NCBI GenBank assembly: GCA_963969495.1
Contig: OZ018319.1
Location: 206,383,405 to 206,447,404, forward strand
Direction: 5' to 3'
Origin: Ceratothoa steindachneri
Lineage: Eukaryota > Arthropoda > Malacostraca > Isopoda > Cymothoidae
Length of the DNA stretch: 64,000 nucleotides
The position numbers and the translations under genes are program-made. This document shows, one piece after another, positions 49,301-60,179 of this stretch (position 1 is the first letter of the stretch; the number at the start of each line of letters is the position of its first letter). The notes beneath the pieces were generated by a model, which was not told where the DNA came from, did no database searches, and saw nothing but the letters and a program-made list of their open reading frames with translations.

Positions 49301-51940
49301 GGCACACTAATTTACTGTATTATTTTCAAAAAATACATCTGTGCTATTCTCTGTTCCATTTACTCTTTCATCTCTGAGGGTTCATTTGAAATACATTCTT
49401 TCGTAAGGACCTAAGGACAAATATACTGTAAAAGCTGTCTCTCCTCCTTCACTCTGGATTTCAATGGGACATCCCGCATGGGTAGAGGATTCTATAGACC
49501 CTGGGAAAATACACTTGCCCTCGTGGGACTCTTAAACTCTTAATTTTTAGGGGTATCTTCCCAATAGACAGCTCTTTGGAACCTCCAATTTTGGTGCCTG
49601 ACCATGATAGTACGACAAGTCTAAGAGATAACGGGGTCTCTGCAATCTCAGGGAGTATATGAACCCTGAGAAGTCAGGCTGGTCTGTAAACTGCGGAGAG
49701 ATATGGATCTTGGTGGTACTGGGAACTTTGATAGAACTCTTTGGTTGCTGGTACTAAGCCATATATGGGATAAATCCGATATCTAGTTCTCACTTGCCCC
49801 ACAAGGGGATCCTAATCCACTTGTTTGGTATAATTAAATGCAGTCGTAGATTTAATATCCGTCACAAAATACATATCCCTTTCATTTTTTACTGTGATTC
49901 TCTTCCGTTTATTTCTAAGTACATATTTACTTCTTTTTAAATGCCATATTTATTTTACCAGTTATTCCATATAAATCGCAGGTGGGTTTGACTAATGAAT
50001 AGTAAGGAGTTCTGACTATTGCTATGAACCTTCATCAACTGGTCTTGTTATAAAGGGTCGGCAGTGTTTCAATGGTGGTCAGAATGAGAATTGCATTTCC
50101 TTTTAGATTAACTACAAATTATCAACCCTATCTACTATAATCTCTATGTGTAAAGGTTTTTCTTTTACTATGCTTGAGTTTCATCCTCTGACCCTATCTC
50201 TAAAGAATTATTTTAATTATTTAATTCCTCTGAAAGAGGAAAATATTCCTGTGAGCGTAACTCCTGTTCCTCCGTCGCCTCGAACGATTCTAGGTCTGTC
50301 CCAATGCATTTGATTATTTTACTTCGCCTATACCCAGGCTGGTGGGTTAATCTGCTTGCACTAGGAAAGCATTAAAGGGTTGGCGGGTGTTGCTACTTCA
50401 GCAATTGTTCTGTTTCCAAGAGGGAAAAGAAGTTGTTTCTAAGGGTCGTGATTTTCACGGGGTTGGATATGCAGTCTACTTGTATTCATAAAGACTACAC
50501 ATAAGTCCCTCACCTTTATTATGACCATGCTTATGATAGTCTCTGGGAACACACAGCTACAAGTCCATGTTTTACACATCTGGAGAACTTGGGTCCATTC
50601 CTAACCTCAAAAGATTTGTTTACATTCTTAAGAGTGCATTAGTCTGTAGCGTGATTACGGTGACTTTTGCCCTTGTAGGCAGGCAGTTGCCAGATGGCCT
50701 CTTAAAATTGAAAAAAAATCTTACGAGGGGAGTTGAAGTTTATATTTGCTCTCATTGCGCTTAATTGATTCACTTCATCATGTACCACGTTCACCGTAAA
50801 ACCTCTCCGCTTTCGGTCTATATCTCCCCATTTGTTTTTTATCTCATATAAACTACCGTGCACTCTCTCATGGTACTGACTTCCTGAAATTAATCTTCAT
50901 TTGAGTAAAGGAAACTTTAAATAAACTAATATAAATTTAAAAGTATGGATTTAGTCTATCATGAATGTAAAATAAAATGCATCCTCTATTGCTCTACAAC
51001 CATCTGATACTGTTTTAAACACGTCTACTAAAAAATTATTTGCATTCTTGCTTGGCTTCTACTTTACTTGGAACATAGCTTACATAGTTATCAGTGGTCC
51101 CATAGGTTGTAGTTCTTTCTTTAAAGAATACAGGTAAATGTCTCTGAAAAACCTTCCAATTCGTAGCTTGCCCCAAATCTGAGGAATAGCTAACAACTTC
51201 GATGGGACAACCCTCAGATTGGGGAATTGATCGTTTCGCCTCTCTTTTCTTTGTCACGTCATCGCTACTATGTCCTGTAAAGATATTAACCCAGGAATGA
51301 TACCGGATTTAACTAAACTCACAGTTTTTAACAAAAAGAAGGTATTAGGAAGATTTATTAATATGATTTTTAGTTCCTAAATGATGTAGTACTAGCAGAG
51401 TGTAGGGGATAAATTAGAAAAAAAGGCAATGAGTGGGAGCAGGGATAAGAAAGTTCCTGCTATTAGGTTTTGTTTCTTGTCACTTAATACTAAAATTAAT
51501 TGGGAGCAAACTCAAAATTTGCCACTCAAAGATTCCGACGCGAGAAATGAGTACTCAAAAGTTACCTAAAATCGAACTCCTAATCAAGATGACCTGAATT
51601 ACGCTATTCACTATTTTGAGATTTTATCAGTCATTATTCTCTCATTCTTCTCTGTTTCTCTGCATATAATATCTTCAATTTTCTATCACTCTACCCTGGA
51701 CGAAGAGAGAGGGTCGAAGACTCTTCATCTTCACCAGTGTCTTAAACGACACCCTCTGGTGATATATGAGCCTTGGGTCGACCTAGTGGTTTCTCATTTT
51801 TAGCAAGCTAAAAACTCGCACAGGTTCACACTAAAGATATCTTACAAGTTGGAATTTAGTGGTTGTTCTTTTGTAAGACCTCTACCACACTTGTCCTGGC
51901 TCAGTATTATGGAATTTAACACTTTAATGATACTAGAAAC
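49301..51940. other. Expected gag/protease part of the gypsy element; no domain recognised
   Basis: By position this lies between the RT and the presumed 5' LTR on the minus strand. The open frame at 51036-51257 (minus) and others nearby show no zinc knuckle or DTGS motif. Confidence 0.3.
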
Positions 51941-51944
51941 ACAA

Positions 51945-52640
51945 CGATTCGCAGTCGCTTCTCTGTAATGGGACGAATAAAAATCTCTCGAATAAACCGC
52001 TACCCATATTCCAACTTGACGATTACTAGTGGTGAGATGAACAAAGAAAGCCGGGAGCCTATCGGTAGCTACCTGCCTCCTGCTGTATTTCAATGGCAAT
52101 CCAAAGAGTGAGTTGATCGTTTGAGAATGAAGTTTAAACGAACAAACATCTTTTCGCCTCTCTTTGGGGTATCTGACGCGGTTCAGTGAGAAGTTTAGGG
52201 CCTTAAAGCGATCGCAAAAGGGCTCGATGTTCATACTTTGGCAGCAAGTGACTACTCTGTTTGTCAATGACATAAACCATTTTATATGATAATTTTCGGA
52301 GGTAACGTAAAGGATTCATCTCTCCACTACAGTAGAAATAAGGGTATGAGTCCTCTCTCCCGTGCTAGAATCAGGAGAAAACTATACAGAATTTTTTGAT
52401 GAAATCGGCGGTTTCGGTACCGCTTTCCTAACGACTGTCTATATCAAGTCTCGTATATTATTGTGATTTTGCTTTGTTCTTGAAACTATATGTAAATTGG
52501 CCGTAAAATATTGTTGCTTCATTGTTATTACCATTATTATTATTACCATACTATCTACCATTGCTACTGTATCTAATTTTAATATGACTATTATTTATAT
52601 ATGTGATCAATATAAATTCTATTAGAATAATGGAGAGATT
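51945..52640. repeat. Direct repeat B, probable second LTR
   Basis: The partner of repeat A. Matching anchors: ATCTCTC at 51983, TTGGCAGC at 52238, GGCGGTTTCG at 52407 and TATCAAGTCTCGTAT at 52442. A minus-strand open frame of 143 residues (51842-52273) overlaps it and is probably chance. Confidence 0.6.
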
Positions 52641-53320
52641 GTGTGGAAAGAAAGAACCGCGACGTCAGAGATTCTGCTATCTGAGAGGCAGAGTCTCGGA
52701 CTTGGTCGATTTAATCGAGGATTTCGTGAACGGATCTACTCTAGACGCAGATAATATTACGCATGTAGAAACTTCCTTATTGCAAGGTCCAATGAACACA
52801 TGCAACGTACCCCGAACTGATTAGAAAGCTCGAGGAAAGGAGTAATAACATAGAATTTGAGGGTATTCTTCCGAGAATAGGTGAGTGAATGTTTTCCATA
52901 GCAAAGCTTCATACATTAAAAATCTCTTAGCGTTCTCTGCCAAGAAGTTTTTTTGGGGGGGTACTTAATCTATCTACCAGTGAGTTTTACGAACGCAGTG
53001 CGATATTCTGGAGAGACAGGGTGCAAACGGAATAAATTGGGGTAGACAAGGAAGACTTAAATAATGCTTTAAAATATTTCCAGACAGAATTGCATCAAAG
53101 GCTGGAGAGCACATAAAAAAGTGTTGTTCGCAACAAAGTAATATTCTTGCACACTATCAAAGCATGAATTAGACAAAAAGTGACGCTTATGTGCTGTGAC
53201 TTCAATTTGCTGAACCTAGATTTTCTGAATGAAAGGGCGGATAATGTAGAAAATTGACCTCTAGAAATTTTAAATGATAAATTCTTTCCGCAAAAAATAG
53301 ACAAACCGAGAAACGATCAA
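52630..53320 (+). pseudogene. Coiled-coil-rich ORF remnant, possibly LTR-retrotransposon gag
   Basis: An open frame to 52824 begins MERLCGKKEPRRQRFCYLRG and continues in other frames as KLEERSNNIEFEG and NALKYFQTELHQRLE. The pattern of heptads with a basic start resembles the N-terminus of BEL/Pao-type gag proteins. The similarity is loose and no zinc knuckle or protease follows. Confidence 0.25.
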
Positions 53321-53611
53321 AATATCCTACTGTTGTTTTTGATGAGTGAAGAAAAATCAGTAGAAAGTATACACGTTATACGAAACACAAGGGAAGAGTG
53401 ATCAAAATATTATTCGATTAAATTTAAATATTCCTAAAATTGTTCACGAGAGTTCACATCTCATCCCGTCCCGCCTAAAACTTTTAAATAAGGATTAAAG
53501 TTTTAAGCGTTGAAATAAATCCAAGTAAATAGAAACTAGGTTAAGTAATAAAATACCTTTATTTGTAAATTAAAGGATGAAATACATTTTGAACAATAGA
53601 ATTAAATTAAA

Positions 53612-54230
53612 AATACTTTGTGCACTTTCTTTTATGACTTTTTTGAGTTGCAACTTGTCTAGGCATGGATTTAATGAGTTCTGAGATTACAGCTTGTGGA
53701 ATTTCCGACCAGGTTTGGTGTATGGCATTCAATAATCCTGAACGTGCTCCTTTTATTTTTTTACTTATGTTCTATTGAGATCATGTGAGGGATTTACTTG
53801 GCTAATAAAGTCATTTTGTGCCAGTTTATTCCTCACATTCTGTTTGTCCTTTTGCAGAATGACATAGAGCCCTATCTTCCATGAATCAATAATTATATTT
53901 TTAAAACTGACTATGTAAAAAAATTGATAGATTTCCCTCTTTAAGAATAGTAATGCATTTTACCAAGCGAATATTATCAACACACTCAATCTACTCTGAC
54001 TGTCCATCATTTCAAATTGCCCTCCAGACCATAATAGAAAAGCTACCATGATTCGTCGTTGGTTGTAACCTATTTATGTCAAACTCATGAAGGAGTAATC
54101 TCCAAACCAATATCCGTCCACTCTCTGAAAATAAAGTGTACTTTGATTCACCAGAAAGAGTTATGCTATGCCAAAATTACAAAGGATTCTTTCTTCAACG
54201 CAATTATTCCTTTTCTCAACAATATTTATA
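53612..54230 (-). pseudogene. Tc1-type transposase relic
   Basis: On the minus strand: LSGESKYTLFSESGRILVWR, where LSGE replaces SDE, so the first catalytic Asp is Gly. Next is LQPTTNHGSFSIMVWRAI (compare LQPTVKHGGGSVMVWGCF), then DRALCHSAKGQTE in place of DNAPCH, and a decayed PSKSPDLN segment. The C-terminus TWSEIPQAVISELIKSMP is open and ends at a stop at about 53612. Confidence 0.75.
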
Positions 54231-54671
54231 TTTTTAAATTGGCTTCCTCCTCCAGGTATGTACATAATGTCCATACCAGGTATGTATATAATGTATTGCA
54301 GGTAGTTAATTAGCTGCTGTTCTTAGTCTGTTTTGGAATCTTCCCTCAACATGAAAGTAAGAGAATCTGATAAAGACAAAGGGCATTCAAATTGAAAATA
54401 GTTTTTTAAAGCCATTTCAATGGAGAATACAATCAGACAAGCTGAAAATTGTGAAATATACGCAATAAAACATCCTTAAAAATAAAACACCTAATTAATA
54501 AAATGATAAAATGAAAAATAAAATTCGTGTAATAATAAAATAGTAAGAAATTTAATATAAATCTTATCAGGGAAATAAAAGAAAATCATTAAAATATTTT
54601 CCTTTCAAGGGTTAAAAAAAAGTTTCATTTTTTATACAAGATCAAAATTATGTATAGCTTTATGATGTCAG

Positions 54672-54781
54672 ATACTTTGTTTTTTGAGTTAATGATAGTC
54701 AAAAATTATGGTTCGGAGAAAAAGGAATACTTTGTTTTTTGAGTTAATGATAGTGTAAAATTCTGGTTCGGAGAAATAGGG
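54672..54781. repeat. Tandem duplication, two copies of 55 bp
   Basis: ATACTTTGTTTTTTGAGTTA begins at 54672 and again at 54727, and both copies end in GGTTCGGAGAAA. The copies differ at only a few bases. Confidence 0.85.
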
Positions 54782-54799
54782 AGTTACAAATGGCAGCAA

Positions 54800-56070
54800 T
54801 ATTTATATTCCTTCCTCATGTGCAATTTTAAAAATCGCTGCAGCTCTTGACATCCAAAAAACAGACAGATCTGCATTGTTGTGAAATTCAATAAGTGCTA
54901 GATTTTGGGATCAAATTTAAAGAAGTAGCGCCTCTATTGATCTTTCAGGGGTTTCTGGTAGATCGGACGTTTCACAGTTGCAAGGATTTGCAACCCAACT
55001 GACAGAATGTGAATCCATATTTGGGAAAGTAATCGGAGAACCACTTTCTAAGTTTGGTGGGATCCTAAAACTGTGCGCTTGATGTCACCAAAAGAAAGAT
55101 CTCACAATCTTCCGAAGACACATTCCAAAAGATATCAGCCAATTATGCGAGATGTGCCAGTCCACAACTAGAAAACTTCCAACTTTCCTTTTGAGAGCCC
55201 AAACTCGATTTAAAACATTTACAATTGAGAGCCACCTCACGTAAAACCTGCTTGTTTAGTGCATGTCCTTTGACAAAATGGAAAATCTTGATAACATGCT
55301 GCATAACGACTTCCAGTGCAGTTTCCAAATGCTTCACAATAGGTTACTGGCGATGGATTATACAATAGGTCACTTCAATTTTTTATTTTCGTCTCTGGCC
55401 AAAGCCAAAAAGCCAATGATATGACTAAACATGGTTGGAGCTTCATCAAAAGAGCAATGCAGTCTTCCCAATTTAAATTAAGACTTGGTATTTTTGAGTA
55501 ACTTTTAATCCTGTCGAATACGACAATTCCGCAGGCTCTCAAATCGAGAGGAGAACAAAGAAGTTTTCGTCTCTAAATTGCATCGGAACTTTTGCAGCGA
55601 ATATGCATCATCATCTGCGAATTGCTACTGACATGGTTAATAACATCAAGCTGCATAGCAAAATGTTTGATATTTTTTATTTAAGAAATCACTTGTTCAC
55701 TCGCATTGTCTGTAGAATGGAAATTCTCTCTTTTGCACTTATGCAGACAAGGGCACTGATTTCAGTCGCATGGCTTGTTTCTCAATACACATTATCTCTG
55801 CCATTATCACAGATGCAATTTTAATTAACTTCTGACTAATAGAATTTTGTTTCTTGTTTTTTGGCAATCCACTTTAAAACTAGTAACCGAAGCTGAAAGT
55901 TGATAGAATGAACCTGTGAAAATTACTATTCAATCTTTGCCTATTGACAGATCCTTTAAAATTCAAACAGCTTCCCTGCGGTTGGAGACAGATCTAAGGT
56001 CAAATTATGCAAATGATTCTACAGGAAACATACCCTGGTTTCATTTGTCCTTTGTCTTTTTCTTTGAAGG
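54800..56070 (-). pseudogene. hAT-type transposase relic (ZBED5/GTF2IRD2-like)
   Basis: Minus strand, from high to low coordinates. Pieces read CQKTRNKILLV, CIEKQAMRLKSVPLSA (compare EKQAKKLSTVPLSN), LHCSFDEAPTMFSHIIGFLA (from the VGVCTDGAPAMxGxxSGF region), VMQHVIKIFHFVKGHALNKQ (compare VIKIVNFIKARALNSR), and VRWLSIVNVLNRVWALKRKV (compare VRWLSRGNVLxRVFELRxEV). The order and spacing match hAT-family proteins of the ZBED5/SCAND3 type. The C-terminal dimerisation segment is only faint below 55.08 kb. Stops and frameshifts occur throughout. Confidence 0.7.
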
Positions 56071-57610
56071 CATAATTGAGAAACATTTCCTTGTACCTAT
56101 CTCCTTTTCATATTCAATGCTATCTGAAGGGTAAAAGTGAATATTAAGGAAAAATAGAGCGATAGTATGATTTTACAATATAATATACCTTTAGAATTGA
56201 TACTCATAAAAAAATGCAGTACAAAAAAGAAGTCACGAAAAATAGAAGCGAATCAAATACTAGAAACATTTATCCTAAAACGGGCGGTGTCTATGTAATT
56301 TTTGCATGTCACTAAAAATAATTAAATAGTGCGCTACAAGCCTTTGAGGTTCTGTTAGATCAAACCAGGTTATGTGAATAAATAGTGAGATAATAAAGTC
56401 CATTAGTGAACGTAACCGATTGTATAAATTTTTAAAAACCAGCAATAGTGTCGAGACTCGACAAACTCGACTCGCCTTTTGAAACAACAAGGCCAACAAA
56501 CTTGATTCGCGTGCTCTCAATTTTACTGACTTATGACCCTGTGACCATATGACCTTACGACATTCAATACTTTCCACAAGTGAGACAATCTGAACCATAG
56601 TTAGTTTTCTTTTAATAATTCCAGGACTAACCTTGGGAGAACCCTTAGAATTATATCATTCAAAAGGCCATGTAAATCAACATAAGAGTTTCAAATTTAG
56701 TTAGAATCAGATGAATGATTACGATTTTATTGCCCCAAAACTCATTAAAAAGTAAAATGGTTACAATCCGACCGCCCTATCAACGAATCGACAGAATAAC
56801 TTGTAGAGTCAAGTGCAAGGGACTAAAAATACGGGCATACCTATGGGATTTAGTGTGAGTACAAATTCAGTATCTGATACAAAAGATCATAGGGAAAAGC
56901 TGTGACCGATTTTGCTGGGGAGGAAAGTAGACTCAAAGCTGAGGTGAGTCAGTCAGTCTCGTGATAGCAAGTTTTATATGCGTAAATAGAATTTAGCAAT
57001 ACTGTCTTAGCTGGATTGCAATTGGGAGACGAAATAGGTTTAACTCTATTTACTAAAAGTAAATTGGGAAATTTTGGTGGTATTATTAGCGAGTAAAGAT
57101 TTTATACAATAATAATGATTAAAAAGAGTTACAAGCAGTTGGATAAACATTGACGCCCTGTACCAATTACCATTAGATTAATATTTCTGATGGTTGAATG
57201 AGGCTCGGAATTCAGGTACGGAATTATGGGTAATTTTCAAAGTTCACTGTACGGTAGAGAAATCGTTAAAGGTTAAAGTTAATGCAGAACTTTATCGGAT
57301 TAGACTTTCTTGGAGAGAAAAGGCGAATTACAAGGATTAGGAGAAACGTTGGGAGCTGGCAACTCACAGCGGAAGACCAATACGAATGAATTAGTCTATA
57401 GTTCTATTATGTATGTTGGTTAATTAGTTAATGCACGTTTGTAACGTTGCACATACTTCTTTCACCTTGTCTCACGCTAATAGCTTGGTAGGGAAAGTTG
57501 GGATTTTTCGGTTTTCTGTGGATTGATTTTGATGAAATCCTAATTGGTCTTCACAATATAACAACATTAATGCTATGTTCTCTTTATTTAGTGTTAAGTC
57601 CTTTAATTTA
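56071..57610. other. No recognisable gene
   Basis: AT-rich sequence. The open frame at 56275-56598 (minus, 107 residues) is the longest and has no motif that I recognise. Confidence 0.3.
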
Positions 57611-58662
57611 TATTTCATTTCCGTCGTTTTGGGGGTGAACCAAGCCTATAGCATATATCCTCTTTAAGAGAAATGGGACGTAGTAGAGCCCTCAACGATG
57701 AATAAAAGTGCTGAAGGCATCCTCTGTTCATGTTAGTGAGTCGAAGTTAGTTCGCCATGTGAACACGGCTAAACGATTTCTGAAGAACCCTTCGCTAAGG
57801 AAGAAGCGATCCGATTATGCGACCTCTACAACTATGACAGCTCGGGATTTGAGAAATAATGGCCGCTAGTTACGTGGGAAACCTGAACAAACAAGCAAAG
57901 TCATTTTCACCGCCGCTGGTCATTGCAATGTACCGAAGACCACAGGAACCGTATCCTATGGACCATATCTTCCATGCAAGCTCCGCTGAAATTGCCTCCT
58001 TTAACGCCCAGCAACAAGACTTTCAGGTTCAATGGAGTCGGAATTATATGACGTTGGACATGAGTTGCATTCTCTTCACTGGCGAAACCAGGACTACCTT
58101 CGATGAATCTGATGGTTGGGCAAATGTTTGGGTCTATTTTAGAGATGAGCATTACCAACGTTTGCGACGTCAAGAGCAGGGAGGAGGTTTCATGTTGTGG
58201 TTAGGCATAATTGGACACAGACTTGATGCCTAGTCAGGGTGTCTGATGGGGTTAAAGTGACAGCAGCCACTTACTACAATCTATTGAAGGAGGTTTTGGA
58301 TCCCTGGTTAGATGATATACCGTTGTCACCTCTATGCACTCTAGTTTTCATGCATGTCAAAACCACATCCCACTCTGCCAGGGCCACTCAAGCGTTCCTA
58401 GGCTCTTACAGCATACAAGGTGACAAGTTGATTGTGTGGCCGCCAGCCTCTCCGGATCTCAACCCAATTGAAAGTTTGTGGTCCATATTCAAACAAGTTG
58501 AATCAATCGTGTATTAAAATTATGGTTTCATGTTAAATATATACGCATGGTATGCTAAATGTGTATAACTATCCGTCGTTTTTTCCAAAATATGTCTAGA
58601 TGGGCTATTTTCATTCAAATCTTATTAGCGTAGTTAGCCCCCAAAATGACAAATGTGAAATA
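57611..58662 (+). mobile_element. DD37E (Tc1/TRT-type) transposon relic with probable TIRs
   Basis: The transposase relic is bracketed by imperfect inverted repeats. The left end holds GTCGTTTTGGGGG at 57623-57635. The right end, reverse-complemented, holds GTCATTTTGGGGG (58638-58650), with a further TTCA-TTT match outside. The size of about 1.05 kb is short for the family, consistent with small deletions. Confidence 0.6.
57700..58517 (+). pseudogene. DD37E transposase, inactivated
   Basis: The N-terminus is decayed. From 57859 the core reads HRRWSLQCTEDHRNR in one frame. CILFTGETRTTFDESDGWAN follows in another, where the first Asp of FTDE is Gly. From 58239 an open frame holds VTAATYYNLLKEVLDPWLDD, FMHVKTTSHSARATQAF (second Asp of HDNAPSH is Val) and VWPPASPDLNPIESLWSIFK. 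The catalytic Glu of NPIE is kept, and 37 residues separate it from the lost Asp, which assigns the family. Two of the three catalytic residues are gone. Confidence 0.8.
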
Positions 58663-59635
58663 AAAATTGAAAGTCACAACACAGCATAATGAAAACAACG
58701 TTAGTGTTGCCATATTGTTTAGACCAGATACGAAATGTTTCATCAAAATTGATTCACAGAGATCAAGAAACCCTAACTTTCCATACCAAGCTATTATCGA
58801 CGTTCAGGGTGTATATCATGAATGCCCTGTGCAGGTATATCCCCTAGATAACTTATCCACGCCATAATTGTGTATTGACTAGATCGCGGAGAAGAATGTT
58901 TGTTTCCCTAGCCGGGCGTTTAGCTCGAGGCAAAACTGTTTTCGCGATATATATAAAATTTCGGAGGGGCGCTAAAATGTCCTTCTTTCGTAAAGGTCGG
59001 GGAACAATTTGCTCGAAAGGAGATTTGCAGACATGTCAGCTCTCACGATGTCCTGTCCGCCCTGATGAACTGGGATTCTTTTCATGCTAAAACCGAGGGT
59101 TAGATGTATGCGGACTTTTGACGGTAAACTAGGCCCGTATCCTTTCGGTGAAAAAGTAGGACAAACTATTTAGATGAGAATCTAACGATCGGAAAAGGAC
59201 AATCTTAAGCTACTGTAGCGGAATTTAACGCCGTCGACCTGCAAAAAGACTGAAAGTGTTGTGTTCCTGTTTCTGTGTCTCTGGAAACATAGATTGGCGA
59301 AGGCTAAAGGTGGTCCATGACAAGCCGTGATCAGATACGAATATCGATAAAGAAATTGAAGGAATGCCATTTGTAATGAGGTCTTTTGCATGAGTAGTGG
59401 GGTGCCAAAAATGAGCTAGGCCAGGGACGCTTCAAGTTACTCCTTGCAGACATTCCTAATGGCTAGAAGGAACTAGGGGACTGTTTCCACTCAGAGACTC
59501 GTGGATGTGGCCTTTTTTGTCATGTAGAGGTGCAGATGAAACCATTTCATCATGCAGTTACATCTTAGCTGGGAGTATACGGCATAGGAGTGCTGTGTCT
59601 CTTTGGGTGGCGGATGAGGAGGGACATCTCTGATG
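58663..59635. other. No recognisable gene
   Basis: Mixed composition. The open frames at 58667-58867, 58875-59090 and 59182-59391 show no motif. Confidence 0.3.
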
Positions 59636-59860
59636 GTTGCCTTGTGAGAAGGACAGATATACCTTAGGAGAAGGTGACTCCAACTTTAAATTCCCCTGCT
59701 GCCTTGCATGGTATGACTCTTTTGGCAAAGGCAAGGGGAAGGTAACTCCAACTCCAAATCTTCCTGCTGCCTTGCAGAATATGCCTCTTTAGGCAAAAGC
59801 TAAGAGAAGAAACTCTGAATACAAACGACCTACTGCCTTGTAGAGTCTGTCTAAATAGAT
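59636..59860. repeat. Degenerate tandem repeat, about three units of 68 bp
   Basis: AAGGTGACTCCAACT at 59671 recurs as AAGGTAACTCCAACT at 59739 and as AAGAAACTC at about 59807, always followed by CTGCTGCCTTG or a variant. A partial unit precedes the first. Confidence 0.8.
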
Positions 59861-60179
59861 CAAGGTTATAGAACATCATCCAAAGTAAAAAGTCATATTT
59901 ACTGACACGTTAGAGCGACTATCTACCTCATAGGCGAGTTTTTCGGCCAAGAAACTGCAACCTGTTTCGCTGCCAGTCGTCACTCATCTGCTACACTGGA
60001 TTCCAGCGTTCCAGGTTTTAGAAGGTGTTTACCTAAGGCGGAACAGATAATCCACCAAATATGTGCAAGCAAGGAAGGGCAGAAGCGATAAGTCCTGTGG
60101 CAATAGAGCTAAGTCGACGGTGGCAGGCGTGAAAGCTGGGAACCATTAGCTTGATCTCTGTCCATAGTCAGTCCGAGCG

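Noticed and set aside
51842..52273. 143-residue minus-strand open frame
   Set aside because: It lies across direct repeat B and the homologous part of repeat A is not open, so it is not conserved coding.
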